A stretch of 64,000 nucleotides of DNA from Hyphomicrobium sp. CS1GBMeth3 (GCF_900117455.1 NZ_FPHO01000003.1:1702501-1766500), one strand, 5' to 3'. Positions 17,860 to 26,703 are shown, counted from the first letter of the stretch. Numbers and translations: made by a program. Notes: generated by a model from the sequence alone, not told the origin.

Positions 17860-18987
17860 TTACTTCTCCGCCTGGGCTCCGGTCGGCACCGGCCACACCT
17901 TGATCAGCCCATCGAACGAGCTCGTCAGCACATGCGTGCCGTCCGGGCTGATCTCGGCAGTGTCGACCTCCTTCGTATGCTCCGCCAGCACGCCGAGCGG
18001 CGCGCCCGTCGCCGCGTCCCACACGCGCGCGGTCTTGTCGTGCGCGGCGGTCAGAACCAGCCGCCCATCGCGGCTGAACTGCACAACCGAGAGGATGCGC
18101 TTGTGCCCGCTGTCGAGCGTCAACAGAAGCTCGCCGGTTTTGCTGTCCCAGATTTTCGCGAGCTTGTCGGCGGCGCCGGTGATGACGCGCGTCCCATCCG
18201 GGCTGAACGCGACGCGCAGCACCGCGCGCTTGTGGCCGGTATCGATGGTGCGCAGGAGCTCGCCGCTCTTTGCGTCCCAGATCTTGGCCGTCTTATCGGT
18301 GGAGCCGGTGATGATCCGTGCCCCATCGGGACTGAAAGCGGCAAAGCTCACCATGCCGGTGTGGCCGGTAAGCGTTGCCAGCGGCGCGCCAGTTTTTCCG
18401 TCCCAGACGCGTGCGGTCTCGTCGCTCGCCGCCGTCAGCAGAAGGCTCGAATCCGCGCTGAATGCACCCCACGTCATGTAGGCTTCGTGCCCGACGAGAT
18501 CCGCGATCGGTGCGCCGGTCTTGCCGTCCCAGAGCTTCGCGGTCTTGTCGTGCGGTATGGTGACGAGGCGCGTCCCATCCGGGCTGAACTCCACGTGCTC
18601 GACCATGAGCTCGTGACCGCCGAGCACGGCGATCTCTTTGCCGCTCGCCGCGTGCCAGAGCCGCGCCGTGCCGTCGCGCGAGCCCGTGGCGATCAGCGTT
18701 GAATCGGCATTGTAGGTTGCGTGGCGCACGGCTTCGGTATGGCCCGAGAGGCGGAGCAGCTCCTTGCCCGTCCTCGCGTCCCACACGCGCGCTGTCCGGT
18801 CGGCAGAGGCGGTCAGGATGCGGCCGCCGTCGACGCTGTAGGTGGCCGACCAGACATCCGCATCGTGCTCCGAGATGGTCAGCACGGAAGCGATCTTGGC
18901 GTCCTCGGCTTCAGCGCCGGCATGCAGCGCCAGCACGATCGAGACGACGGCCGCGCCGAGCGCCGTGCCGCGGAAAATTCGAGCCAT
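17860..18987 (-). CDS. Exported WD40-repeat beta-propeller protein
   Basis: This 375-residue protein has a Sec signal peptide (MARIFRGTALGAAVVSIVLALHAGAEA). Eight consecutive WD40 repeats of about 42 residues fill the rest. Each begins with a conserved His in GH or EH and most end in WD (ARVWD, AKIWD, IKVWP). Repeats 5-7 are especially alike, for example AKIWDAKSGELL and AKIWDSKTGELL, which suggests recent internal duplication. There is no catalytic or kinase domain, so it is a stand-alone periplasmic propeller, probably a protein-interaction scaffold. The partner is unknown. Confidence 0.9.
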   Translation of the reverse strand: MARIFRGTALGAAVVSIVLALHAGAEAEDAKIASVLTISEHDADVWSATYSVDGGRILTASADRTARVWDARTGKELLRLSGHTEAVRHATYNADSTLIATGSRDGTARLWHAASGKEIAVLGGHELMVEHVEFSPDGTRLVTIPHDKTAKLWDGKTGAPIADLVGHEAYMTWGAFSADSSLLLTAASDETARVWDGKTGAPLATLTGHTGMVSFAAFSPDGARIITGSTDKTAKIWDAKSGELLRTIDTGHKRAVLRVAFSPDGTRVITGAADKLAKIWDSKTGELLLTLDSGHKRILSVVQFSRDGRLVLTAAHDKTARVWDAATGAPLGVLAEHTKEVDTAEISPDGTHVLTSSFDGLIKVWPVPTGAQAEK

Positions 18988-19179
18988 CCCGCGCTCCTCC
19001 GGTATGTTTTATTATATCGTTACTTTTAATCAGTCGTCGGACGCGAGCAAGACGTTTCGAACATTCCTCGCGGGATGATTTCGCCGCGTATTCGGGATGT
19101 TTTACCCGCTTCAAAGCGCGCGCACGCCGAAGCGCGCACCATTTGGTGCGCTCCTGAAACTCTGCAGGCGAAATGGTCG

Positions 19180-20493
19180 TCAGAGGATGAACTTGGAGAG
19201 ATCCGCGTTCTTCGCCAGCTCGCCGACCCGGCTCGTGACGTAGCCGGCGTCGATAGTGACCGTATCGCCGTGGCGGTCGGAAGCCTCGAACGAGATCTCG
19301 TCGAGCACGCGCTCCATCACCGTCTGCAACCGCCGAGCGCCGATGTTCTCGACGGTAGCGTTGACCAGCACGGCTGTATCCGCCAGCGCTTCGATCGCGT
19401 CCTCGGAGAAGTTGAGCGTCAGGCCCTCGGTCGCCATCAGCGCCGTGTACTGCTTGATGAGGCTCGCTTCCGGTTCCGTCAGGATGCGCCGGAAGTCCTC
19501 GCGCGTCAGCGCCTTGAGCTCGACGCGGATCGGCAGGCGCCCCTGCAGCTCGGGCAGCAGATCCGCAGGCTTCGCCACGTGGAACGCGCCCGACGCGATG
19601 AACAGCACGTGATCGGTCTTCACCGGCCCGTACTTGGTCGAGACGCTGGTGCCCTCGATCAGCGGCAGGAGATCGCGCTGCACCCCCTCGCGCGACACTT
19701 CGGCGCCCGAGCGCCCTGTCTCGCCGCGCGAGCAGATCTTGTCGATCTCGTCCAGGAACACGATGCCGTTCTCTTCCACGGCGCGGATCGCTTCGCTCGT
19801 GATCTGCTCGTTGTCGATCAGCTTGTCGCTCTCTTCTTGGATCAGGACCTTGTGGCTGTCCTTGACGGTGACGCGCCGTGGCTTCGTGCGCCCGCCCATC
19901 ATCTTGCCGAAGATGTCGCCGAGATTGACGGCGCCGACGGACGCGCCCGGCATCCCGGGAATGTCGAGCATCGGCAGGCCTGCACCCGTATCGGCAACCT
20001 GAACCTCGATGATCTTGTCGTTGAGCTCGTTGCCGCGCAGGCGCTTGCGGAAGGTCTCCCGCGTGCCGGGCGAGGCCGTCGGCCCGACGAGCGCATCGAG
20101 CACGCGCTCTTCTGCGTTCTTCTCGGCCTGTGCACGCACCTCCTTGCGCTTCGCTTCGCGCACGAGCTGCAGGCCGACTTCCACGAGATCGCGGATGATG
20201 CTCTCGACGTCGCGGCCCACGTAGCCGACTTCGGTGAACTTCGTCGCTTCGACCTTGAGGAACGGCGCGCCCGCGAGGCGCGCCAGCCGCCTCGCAATCT
20301 CCGTCTTGCCGACGCCGGTCGGCCCGATCATGAGAATGTTCTTCGGCAGCACCTCGTCCTTGAGCGACCCTTCGATCTGCTGGCGCCGCCAGCGGTTGCG
20401 AAGCGCGATGGCGACGGCGCGCTTGGCGTCGCCCTGACCGACGATAAAGCGGTCGAGCTCCGAGACGATTTCGCGCGGTGAGAATGTGGTCAT
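19180..20493 (-). CDS. hslU: ATP-dependent protease ATPase subunit HslU
   Basis: HslU is the AAA+ unfoldase of the HslVU protease. The 437-residue product starts [20 protein letters not shown]. It has the Walker [16 protein letters not shown], the pore motif ([13 protein letters not shown]), the intermediate I-domain, a Walker B (VFLDEIDKI), and the C-terminal tail ending LSKFIL that docks into HslV. It is the last gene of a four-gene leftward operon, 11 bases after the preceding membrane protein gene. hslV is the first gene. Confidence 0.97.
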   Translation of the reverse strand: MTTFSPREIVSELDRFIVGQGDAKRAVAIALRNRWRRQQIEGSLKDEVLPKNILMIGPTGVGKTEIARRLARLAGAPFLKVEATKFTEVGYVGRDVESIIRDLVEVGLQLVREAKRKEVRAQAEKNAEERVLDALVGPTASPGTRETFRKRLRGNELNDKIIEVQVADTGAGLPMLDIPGMPGASVGAVNLGDIFGKMMGGRTKPRRVTVKDSHKVLIQEESDKLIDNEQITSEAIRAVEENGIVFLDEIDKICSRGETGRSGAEVSREGVQRDLLPLIEGTSVSTKYGPVKTDHVLFIASGAFHVAKPADLLPELQGRLPIRVELKALTREDFRRILTEPEASLIKQYTALMATEGLTLNFSEDAIEALADTAVLVNATVENIGARRLQTVMERVLDEISFEASDRHGDTVTIDAGYVTSRVGELAKNADLSKFIL

Positions 20494-20504
20494 GGAGGTT
20501 TCCG

Positions 20505-21557
20505 TCAGGCGGGAGGAATATAGGCTCGGAGCGAGCCGAGCGGCAGCAGCGGAAGGATGGCGCGGCGCAGCGACTTCCATCCCGCCGAGAGCCCGAGCAC
20601 GAGCACGGCCAGGAAAAGCAGCGTCAGCGAAAGGCCAAAGCCTTCCTCGACGCTCTGCGTGATGAGATATCCGATCGCGATGCCGGCATAAGTGAGACCG
20701 GAAACGAGCATTGCCCGCCGGTCTATGACGACGGCGACGATGCCGAGTAGCGTGAAGACGATGAGAATTGCGACCGCCTGCGCGGCACCCATCTCCCCGA
20801 CGTTGCCGGTCACGAGCGGCATCATGGCTTGCACGATCATCGGCGCGGCGAGAAGATGCAGCCAGAACGCGATGTCGGCGCGGCGCGTCTGCCGCAAGGG
20901 ATCGCTGGCGTCGAAGCGCACGGCCGTCGCAAAGACGCCGAGGCCGAACAGCGTCGTGACGGTCCAATTGAACCCCCCCTCGGCCCTCGGAGCCACGAGG
21001 TCGATTCCGCCGCTGATGACGCAGAACAGGCCCATCGCCGCGATCGCCACGTCGATGGGAACGCGAAAGCGCCATTCGTGCACAGCAGCGGCAATCGTAG
21101 CGCCGAGACCGAGAAGCAGAGCGAAGTACCCCCAGGAGGGATCGGCATCAGGGCTCAAGAAGAGGCTGCCGAGCGAGAACGCAGCAAGCGCGGCAGAGCC
21201 TGCGAACATGATCGCGAGCGCGATCGACGGCAGCGCGAGCCGCATACGCCGCGAGAAGATCTCCGCCAAGCCCCAGGCGGCGACCATGCCGAGGATTGAG
21301 AATCCGCCCCTGGCCCCGAAGGTCCCCGACAGCGCGAAGAGAGCCGAGATCAAGAGGCCGACGCCGATGGTGACGAACACGTCGTTGAAGCCGCCGATCA
21401 GGCGGAACTTCTCGTCGTCGGGATCGGGCGGCGCATCGGCGGAGAGAGCCGCGCCTGCAGAAGATGCCCCGCGCGCGATCTCGCGCAGGCGCGCGGCCTG
21501 ATCAGGCGTCAGAGCGCCTTCGGCTATCGCAGCCTCGATATGCTCGTCCCGGATCAT
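20505..21557 (-). CDS. Polytopic membrane protein (DUF2157-like)
   Basis: This 350-residue protein has a soluble N-terminus ([28 protein letters not shown]) resembling the start of DUF2157-type proteins. About ten hydrophobic segments follow. No catalytic motif is seen. It sits between SMR copy 2 (28 bases upstream) and hslU (11 bases downstream) in the hslV-hslU unit. In related bacteria that position is often empty or holds an acetyltransferase gene. Function is unknown; the family call is tentative. Confidence 0.75.
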   Translation of the reverse strand: MIRDEHIEAAIAEGALTPDQAARLREIARGASSAGAALSADAPPDPDDEKFRLIGGFNDVFVTIGVGLLISALFALSGTFGARGGFSILGMVAAWGLAEIFSRRMRLALPSIALAIMFAGSAALAAFSLGSLFLSPDADPSWGYFALLLGLGATIAAAVHEWRFRVPIDVAIAAMGLFCVISGGIDLVAPRAEGGFNWTVTTLFGLGVFATAVRFDASDPLRQTRRADIAFWLHLLAAPMIVQAMMPLVTGNVGEMGAAQAVAILIVFTLLGIVAVVIDRRAMLVSGLTYAGIAIGYLITQSVEEGFGLSLTLLFLAVLVLGLSAGWKSLRRAILPLLPLGSLRAYIPPA

Positions 21558-21585
21558 GTCACCTCCCGAACCATGAGCGCCACCT

Positions 21586-21903
21586 CTACTCCGTGACCAG
21601 CTTCAACCCCACCAGGGAGATGATGAGCAGCGCCAGAAAGAACATGCGCCAGAAGGTCACCGGCTCGTTGAAGTAAAGGGCGCCGATGATAACGGTTCCC
21701 ACCGCACCGAGCCCACCCCAGAATGCGTAGGCCGTCCCAAGCGGGATCGTCTCTGTCGCCTTGGCGACGAGAAAAAAGCTGACGGCTGCGAGCGCGAGCA
21801 CCAGTGCCGTCGGCCACAGCCGAGTAAAGCCATCAGTGTAGCGGATGGTGGTCGTGAATGCGCACTCGATCACACCGGACAGCAACAGGTAGATCCAACC
21901 CAT
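21586..21903 (-). CDS. Small multidrug resistance (SMR) family transporter, copy 2
   Basis: This 105-residue SMR transporter is nearly colinear with copy 1 at 16007-16324. It shares the TM1 segment GVIE(C/V)AFTT(T/A)IRYTDGF, the GTAYA(F/V)WGGLGAVGTV motif and the GLKLVT(E/D) C-terminus. The essential Glu (residue 13) is kept. It is the second gene in the hslV-hslU operon, 55 bases after hslV. Two linked copies could form homo- or heterodimers, as some SMR pairs do. That is inference. Confidence 0.92.
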   Translation of the reverse strand: MGWIYLLLSGVIECAFTTTIRYTDGFTRLWPTALVLALAAVSFFLVAKATETIPLGTAYAFWGGLGAVGTVIIGALYFNEPVTFWRMFFLALLIISLVGLKLVTE

Positions 21904-21958
21904 ATGGGAAGCTCCAACGGAAGGCGGGAGCGACGAAGCGTTTCGCCGCGGACAGACG

Positions 21959-22528
21959 CTATTTCGAGGACGGCAGGCTTTCGACGACCAAGTTGGAGTT
22001 CGTGTAGACGCAGATATCGCCCGCGATGCCCATGGCGCGGCGCGCGATTTCCTCGGCGTCGAGGGGCTGGTCAAGCAGCGCTCGCGCGGCGGCAAGCGCA
22101 TACATGCCGCCCGAGCCGATGCCCATGATGTGGTGCTCGGGCTCGAGCACGTCGCCGGTGCCGGTCAACACCAGCGTGATGTCCCTGTCCGCCACGATCA
22201 TCATGGCTTCCAGTCGTCTGAGGAACCGGTCCATGCGCCAATCCTTGGCAAGCTCCACGGCCGCGCGCATGAGCTGGCCGGGGTACTGCTCGAGCTTCGC
22301 TTCGAGCCGCTCGAACAGGGTGAACGCGTCGGCGGTTGCACCCGCAAACCCGGCGATAACCCCGCCTTTACCGAGCTGGCGCACCTTGCGCGCGTTGGCC
22401 TTGATGATGGTGGCCCCGAGGCTCACCTGCCCGTCTCCGGCGATCACGACACGTCCATCCTTGCGTACGGTGAGGATAGTCGTCGCATGCCAGGGGGCGC
22501 CGGTGGGGCTGTGGGAGGGTTCTGTCAT
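21959..22528 (-). CDS. hslV: ATP-dependent protease peptidase subunit HslV
   Basis: HslV is the threonine protease of the HslVU complex. The 189-residue product has the N-terminal nucleophile segment [24 protein letters not shown]. The catalytic Thr (residue 16 or 17) is exposed by removal of a 15-residue leader, longer than in E. coli but usual in alphaproteobacteria. Lys and Ser active-site partners ([13 protein letters not shown]) are present. It is the first gene of the operon that ends with hslU and is divergent from hisB. Confidence 0.97.
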   Translation of the reverse strand: MTEPSHSPTGAPWHATTILTVRKDGRVVIAGDGQVSLGATIIKANARKVRQLGKGGVIAGFAGATADAFTLFERLEAKLEQYPGQLMRAAVELAKDWRMDRFLRRLEAMMIVADRDITLVLTGTGDVLEPEHHIMGIGSGGMYALAAARALLDQPLDAEEIARRAMGIAGDICVYTNSNLVVESLPSSK

Positions 22529-22646
22529 AGTCCTGTGCCGAAAAGGGGGACGTGGGGCAAGGCAGCGCTCTGGCCCAGGGTCCCCGAAGCTGATAAACGC
22601 TGGGGTTCGTTAAGGCAACCACGGCAGAGTGGTCGCCGTGCTTCCC

Positions 22647-22668
22647 GAAAAGTGGGGAACCGCTTTTC
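22647..22668. repeat. Intergenic palindrome of the rhizobial GAAAAGTGG...CCGCTTTTC type
   Basis: A 9-bp hairpin (GAAAAGTGG, loop GGAA, CCGCTTTTC, one G-U pair) lies in the 188-base gap between hslV and hisB. Sequences of the form TTCCCGAAAAGTGG-AACCGGTTTTCCG are scattered between genes in many Hyphomicrobiales. Fragments resembling it occur again near 36508 (CTTCCCGAAAAGGTG), and a related AGAGCATTCCGACGCAA stretch lies near 24572. The role is unknown; the family assignment is from memory of such repeats. Confidence 0.55.
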
Positions 22669-22716
22669 CGATAGCAAGCACGACGCGCGAACCAACCTGC
22701 CCCCAGAGGATGCACC

Positions 22717-23310
22717 GTGAAGCGGCAAGCCAGCATCGTCCGCAAGACCAAAGAGACGCAGATCAGCGCCACCGTCGATCTCGACGGCACCGGCGCGTCC
22801 GACATTTCGACTGGCATCGGCTTCCTGGATCATATGCTCGAGCAACTGGCCCGCCATGGTCTGTTCGACATCAAGCTCGAGGCCAAGGGCGACCTGCACA
22901 TCGATTTCCACCACACGACCGAGGACAGCGGCATCGTGCTTGGACAGGCCGTGGCCAAGGCGCTGGGCGACAAGCAGGGCATCGCGCGTTATGCCGACGT
23001 CCATCTGCCGATGGACGAGACGCTGACGCGCGTCGCCATCGACGTTTCCGGCCGGCCGTACCTCATCTGGAAGGTCGCGTTCTCGCAGCCGAAGATCGGC
23101 GACATGGACACCGAGCTGTTTCGTGAGTGGTTCCAGGCGTTCGCACAGAACGCCGGCATCACGCTGCACGTCGAGAACCTCTACGGCGAGAACAACCACC
23201 ACATCGCCGAGACCTGCTATAAAGGCTTGGCGCGCGCCCTGCGCGGCGCGGTGGCGTTGGATCCGCGGCAGGCTGGCCGCGTTCCCTCCACAAAAGGGAT
23301 GCTGGCCTGA
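22717..23310 (+). CDS. hisB: Imidazoleglycerol-phosphate dehydratase
   Basis: HisB dehydrates imidazole glycerol phosphate in histidine synthesis using two Mn ions. The 197-residue monofunctional enzyme has the metal-ligand motifs [26 protein letters not shown] and [12 protein letters not shown]. It heads the cluster hisB-DUF2628-hisH-pyrE and overlaps the next gene by one base (TGATG), implying translational coupling. Confidence 0.97.
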   Translation: MKRQASIVRKTKETQISATVDLDGTGASDISTGIGFLDHMLEQLARHGLFDIKLEAKGDLHIDFHHTTEDSGIVLGQAVAKALGDKQGIARYADVHLPMDETLTRVAIDVSGRPYLIWKVAFSQPKIGDMDTELFREWFQAFAQNAGITLHVENLYGENNHHIAETCYKGLARALRGAVALDPRQAGRVPSTKGMLA

Positions 23311-23861
23311 TGCTGCGATTGCTCTTCACAGGAACGGGACGCGTGGCTGCCTTCACCGTGCACGAGCCGCCTGATCCCGCTGGCACGAAGCTGGAGCGAG
23401 CCGAGCAGCTTCTGTTCGTCCGCGATGGCTTCTCCTGGCGCGCGGCACTGTTCGGTCCGTTCTATTTCCTGTTCCGGGCCGAGTGGCTGTCGCTGCTGAT
23501 CTATATCGTCGCCGCTGTCGTTCTGACCGTGCTGCTGCGCCTTCTCGGTGCGGGCGATCAGTGGACGGGCTGGACGATGCTGCTTTTGAATGTCATCGTA
23601 GGCTTCGAGGCCACCGACCTCAAGCGCTGGGCGCTCGCGCGCCGCGGATGGCACGAGATCGCGACCGTCGGCGGCCGCGACCAGGAGGATGCGGAGCGCC
23701 GCTTCTTCGAGGCATGGCTGCCGACCGCGCCGTCCGATCCCGCAGCCGAAGCGCACCACGGCACCGTGAACGCGCCGGGCGACGATATGACGTCGCGTAT
23801 CGAAGCCGCCACGCGCCGCCTGTCCGACCGTCTCCGCAGCCGCTTTGCGGTCAAAACCTGA
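23310..23861 (+). CDS. DUF2628 family membrane protein
   Basis: This 183-residue protein has a short N-terminal region and a central hydrophobic pair (FGPFYFLFRAEWLSLLIYIVAAVVLTVLL). The DUF2628-type motif FEATDLKRWALARRGW follows, then a polar C-terminal tail. DUF2628 genes occur inside histidine operons of many Hyphomicrobiales, but their function is not known. Its ATG overlaps the hisB stop (TGATG), and hisH begins 6 bases after its end, so it is firmly part of the his transcript. Confidence 0.85.
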   Translation: MLRLLFTGTGRVAAFTVHEPPDPAGTKLERAEQLLFVRDGFSWRAALFGPFYFLFRAEWLSLLIYIVAAVVLTVLLRLLGAGDQWTGWTMLLLNVIVGFEATDLKRWALARRGWHEIATVGGRDQEDAERRFFEAWLPTAPSDPAAEAHHGTVNAPGDDMTSRIEAATRRLSDRLRSRFAVKT

Positions 23862-23867
23862 GCCTTT

Positions 23868-24521
23868 ATGCAGCGCGTTGTCATCATCGATTATGGCTCC
23901 GGGAACCTTCACTCGGCCGCCAAGGCATTCGAGCGTGCGTCCCGTGAATCGGACGCGAACGCCGAGATCATCGTCAGCGCGCGCGCTGAGGATGTGCGCA
24001 CGGCAGACCGCGTCGTGCTGCCGGGCGTCGGCGCCTTCGCCGATTGCAAGCGCGGCCTCGAAGCGGTTCCCGGCATGCGCGAGGCCATGGAGGAAGCTGT
24101 GCACGGCCGTGGCCGTCCGTTCCTCGGCATCTGCGTCGGTATGCAGCTTCTGGCAAGCCGCGGCCTCGAATTCGAGATCACGGATGGCCTGGATTGGATC
24201 GAGGGAGAGGTGCGCGCGATCGAGCCGAACGATCCGGCGCTCAAGATCCCGCACATGGGCTGGAACACGCTGGAAGCCCGGCGCGAGCACGCGCTTTTGT
24301 CCAGCATTCCGACCGGACCGAGCGGATTGCACGCCTATTTCGTGCATTCGTACCACTTCGTTCCGCAGGATCGCTCCGTGGTCGTTGCCGAGACCGACTA
24401 CGGCGGGCCGGTGACGGCCGTGATTGCCAAGGGCAACGTCGCGGGCACCCAGTTCCATCCGGAGAAGAGCCAAACGCTCGGCCTCGCGCTCCTCGCCAAC
24501 TTCCTCAAGTGGCAGCCGTAA
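23868..24521 (+). CDS. hisH: Imidazole glycerol phosphate synthase, glutaminase subunit
   Basis: HisH hydrolyses glutamine and passes ammonia to HisF. The 217-residue class I amidotransferase has the oxyanion strand PGVGAFADC, the catalytic Cys in [15 protein letters not shown], and the His-Glu pair in [10 protein letters not shown]. It follows the DUF2628 gene by 6 bases. Its partner hisF is at 28901, 4.4 kb away on the same strand. Confidence 0.97.
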   Translation: MQRVVIIDYGSGNLHSAAKAFERASRESDANAEIIVSARAEDVRTADRVVLPGVGAFADCKRGLEAVPGMREAMEEAVHGRGRPFLGICVGMQLLASRGLEFEITDGLDWIEGEVRAIEPNDPALKIPHMGWNTLEARREHALLSSIPTGPSGLHAYFVHSYHFVPQDRSVVVAETDYGGPVTAVIAKGNVAGTQFHPEKSQTLGLALLANFLKWQP

Positions 24522-24606
24522 TCCAACTTTAAAACCGGGAGGGCGGGTGGACGCGCCGCCTCGCGCCGTCTAAGAGCATTCCGACGCAATTTCCGGATCA
24601 TCGCTC

Positions 24607-25164
24607 ATGACAGACGCGGTCGGCGCGAAGACGCGCCTCTTCGAGATCATCAAATCGAAATCGTTCGTGCGCGGTCACGTCGTGCTCGCCTCCGGCAAGG
24701 AGAGCGACCATTACTTCGACATGAAGCCCACGATGTTCGATCCTGAAGGCGCCGAGCTGCTCGCCGAGCTGATCTTTGCTGACATCGCCAGGACGGACGC
24801 CGATATCGTCGGCGGTCTCGAGATGGGCGCCGTGCCGCTGATCACGCCGGTCTCGATTGCAGCGCGCCGCGCCGGCCGCGCGCTGCCGGGCTTCTTCGTG
24901 CGCAAGACGGTCAAGGATCACGGCACCAAAAAACTGGTCGAGGGTCTGAGCGGTGTCGGGGGCAAGCGCGTCGCCATCGTCGAGGACGTGACGACCACCG
25001 GCGGATCGGCCATGAAAGCCGTCGAGGCACTCAAGGCCGCTGGCGCCACGATCGCGCTCGTGATCTCGATCCTCGATCGCGAGGAGGGCGCCACAAAGTT
25101 GTACGCTGACGCCGGCATTCCGTTTGCGTCCCTGTTCAAGGCCAGCGAGTTTTTGAGCAGCTGA
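24607..25164 (+). CDS. pyrE: Orotate phosphoribosyltransferase
   Basis: PyrE joins orotate and PRPP to give OMP in pyrimidine synthesis. The 185-residue enzyme has the PRPP-binding motif VAIVEDVTTTGGSAMKAV, the catalytic loop FVRKTVKDHGTKK, and an N-terminal GHVVLASGKESDHYFD segment. It lies 85 bases after hisH on the same strand, so a PRPP-using pyrimidine enzyme is embedded in the histidine cluster. The ribosome site before the ATG is weak. Confidence 0.95.
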   Translation: MTDAVGAKTRLFEIIKSKSFVRGHVVLASGKESDHYFDMKPTMFDPEGAELLAELIFADIARTDADIVGGLEMGAVPLITPVSIAARRAGRALPGFFVRKTVKDHGTKKLVEGLSGVGGKRVAIVEDVTTTGGSAMKAVEALKAAGATIALVISILDREEGATKLYADAGIPFASLFKASEFLSS

Positions 25165-25189
25165 CCGTTGCTTCGCCGTGGGCTTGTTT

Positions 25190-25203
25190 CTGATCAAGAT
25201 CAG
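25190..25203. promoter_or_regulatory. Putative FNR/FixK-type binding site
   Basis: CTGATCAAGATCAG is a perfect 6-2-6 palindrome close to the anaerobox consensus TTGAT-N4-ATCAA, with one mismatch in each outer base. It lies 25 bases after the pyrE stop and 211 bases before the hypothetical gene at 25414. Chance palindromes of this length are possible. No FixK/Fnr gene is in the window. Confidence 0.35.
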
Positions 25204-25413
25204 GCTCGGCAAGATGAGTCACACACGTTACGGAAGCGGCGGTTGGGTGTAGCGGTTGGGGCGTAAACCGTGAACGCCTTGGGGTGAGCGCCGCCGCTTC
25301 TTATCCTGACCGCAGGATCCTCCCGACAGTGGTAAAGCGACCACCGCGCGAACGGCCTGACTCTGCTATGATTCCCAGCGAATCATGGGGGCCGCGCAAC
25401 GTCGGGGAGGCAG

Positions 25414-25815
25414 ATGTCGGGCGATTGCCGACTGGTCATCATCCGCTGGCAGGACAGCCGCCAGCCTTGCGGCAAGTGGCGCTATCTGTCGGATCTGTCC
25501 GAGCCGAAGCCGGTGGAGGTCGCGTCCGTTGGCTGGCTGGTGCGGGACACCGACGAGGTCAAGGTGCTGTGCCAGAACATTGGCGATTTGGGCTCCCCCG
25601 ATAACGCGCAAGCGAGCGGGATCATGACGATACCCACTCGCTGCGTGCTCTCGATCGAAAAACTGACGGAAGAAGCCGGGCCAGCTACCGTCTTTGCTGG
25701 GACGACTGATTTTGCTGGCCACCGCGCTGGTTCTGCGGGTCTTGCTGCTGCTGCCGATTGCGATCGGACTGATTCAGAACCGACGCCGCAAGCGCTTGAA
25801 TCTCTTCAGGCGTAA
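25414..25815 (+). CDS. Hypothetical protein with GWLVRD...ASGIMTIPTR motif
   Basis: This 133-residue protein follows a strong ribosome site (GGGGAGGCAG). Its first 85 residues (for example ASVGWLVRDTDEVKVLCQNIGDL and GIMTIPTRCVLSIEKL) resemble short conserved hypothetical proteins seen in alphaproteobacteria and phages. The last 45 residues are low complexity and overlap an opposite-strand gene. No signal peptide or membrane helix is visible. Function is unknown. The upstream 249-base gap contains the FixK-like palindrome. Confidence 0.65.
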   Translation: MSGDCRLVIIRWQDSRQPCGKWRYLSDLSEPKPVEVASVGWLVRDTDEVKVLCQNIGDLGSPDNAQASGIMTIPTRCVLSIEKLTEEAGPATVFAGTTDFAGHRAGSAGLAAAADCDRTDSEPTPQALESLQA

Positions 25816-25888
25816 CGGACTTTGGATTCTGCTGGGCACGTTGAGCGATGGCCGAGACTTGGGCCGACGTTTTCTCATTGGATGCCAT
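25685..25888 (-). CDS. Small Gln-rich hypothetical protein (67 aa)
   Basis: The protein begins MASNEKTSAQVSAIAQRAQQNPKS followed by VTPEEIQALAASVLNQ, and ends in a Gln/Asn/Arg-rich low-complexity tail. The N-terminal motif (V-T-x-E-E-I-x-x-L-A-A-S-V-L) resembles small proteins common in Hyphomicrobiales. The ATG has a GAGGAG ribosome site 10-11 bases upstream. It overlaps the 3' end of the plus-strand hypothetical gene by 131 bases, tail to tail. Function is unknown. Confidence 0.62.
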   Translation of the reverse strand: MASNEKTSAQVSAIAQRAQQNPKSVTPEEIQALAASVLNQSDRNRQQQQDPQNQRGGQQNQSSQQRR

Positions 25889-25969
25889 AGGGAAAGTACT
25901 CCTCTACTTGACCAAACGAGCCGCGCAATAGCGTAATCGTCGGCGCGGCAAGGCATCTAGCGCCTTGCA

Positions 25970-26005
25970 GAGTTGCCGCTTCAAGTTAAAGCGGTGAGGC
26001 AACTC
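25970..26005. repeat. Inverted repeat upstream of the Gln-rich small gene
   Basis: GAGTTGCC (25970-25977) pairs with GGCAACTC (25998-26005); an inner CCGCT/AGCGG pair lengthens the hairpin. It sits in the gap between two leftward genes (26066 end and 25888 start), immediately beside a perfect DnaA box. No T-run follows on either strand, so an operator or structured leader is more likely than a terminator. Confidence 0.5.
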
Positions 26006-26007
26006 CC

Positions 26008-26016
26008 TTATCCACA
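26008..26016 (+). promoter_or_regulatory. Perfect DnaA box TTATCCACA
   Basis: TTATCCACA matches the E. coli high-affinity DnaA box exactly. It is the only perfect copy I found in an intergenic part of the window and lies 3 bases from the inverted repeat 25970-26005. It may be a DnaA-regulated promoter site or a DnaA-titration site. No second box is nearby, so an origin here is unlikely. Confidence 0.45.
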
Positions 26017-26065
26017 AGTTTGCGCCAAGCGCTAAATTTGTGCCCAAGTTCTGGGCACGCGTTTG

Positions 26066-26485
26066 TCAGGATTTTTTCTCCGCGCCGTTGATGCCCAGCT
26101 CCCGGAAGCGGTCCATGGACTCGAGCGGTCCGAAATCCTCAAGCTCGTAAAGCCGCCTGAGTTCGATCTCGCAGTCCGCATTGTGCGGGTTCGGGAAGCG
26201 CTTGAACCAGCCAAGCGCCTCTTCGGTCGATGTGACCTTGATAATCGTGTATCCGGCGATGATCTCCTTCGTCTCTGTGAAGGGACCATCGATCAGTATG
26301 CGCTTGTCGCCCTGATATTTCAGGCGATAGCCAGCCGAGGTGGGACGCAGGCCATTGCCGTCGACGAGCACGCCGGCCTTCGCCATCTCCTCGTGATAAT
26401 CGGCCATCGGCCCGGCCAGCTCCTCGGTCGGCATGGTGCCGGCTTCGCTATCGACAGTGGCCTTCACCAGGATCACGTAACGCAT
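26066..26485 (-). CDS. YCII/DGPF-domain protein
   Basis: This 139-residue protein of the YCII-related (DGPF) family starts MRYVILVKATVDSEAGTMP. It shows the family's DGPFTETKEIIAGYTII motif and the later GWFKRFPNPH segment. The ferredoxin-like fold often carries a His-Asp pair; some relatives are sigma-factor-associated or degrade small aromatics. Function here is unknown. The ATG at 26485 follows AGGGAGAG. Upstream in-frame sequence is not conserved in appearance. Confidence 0.85.
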   Translation of the reverse strand: MRYVILVKATVDSEAGTMPTEELAGPMADYHEEMAKAGVLVDGNGLRPTSAGYRLKYQGDKRILIDGPFTETKEIIAGYTIIKVTSTEEALGWFKRFPNPHNADCEIELRRLYELEDFGPLESMDRFRELGINGAEKKS

Positions 26486-26583
26486 CGGTTCTCTCCCTGG
26501 ACGAGTTTGCATGGCGCTCTGCCCGAACGACGAATGGGCGTGCGCGCGGCCGACATTTTTTCCTTGAGAGCCATCGCAAGAAA

Positions 26584-26609
26584 AAAGGGAGGCCAAAAGG
26601 CCTCCCTTT
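26584..26609 (-). terminator. Strong Rho-independent terminator
   Basis: An 11-bp perfect stem (AAAGGGAGGCC / GGCCTCCCTTT) with an AAAA loop is followed on the minus strand by TTTTTT. It lies downstream of the Cas2-like gene at 26704-27063 and separates it from the YCII gene. Confidence 0.92.
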
Positions 26610-26703
26610 CAGGAGCAACGCCGGCACGGGGGATGGGGGGAGAACCGGGGTTCGCTCTACGCAGGGACGCAACAGACGCAACGAACGCGACGCGTACGAA
26701 ACT

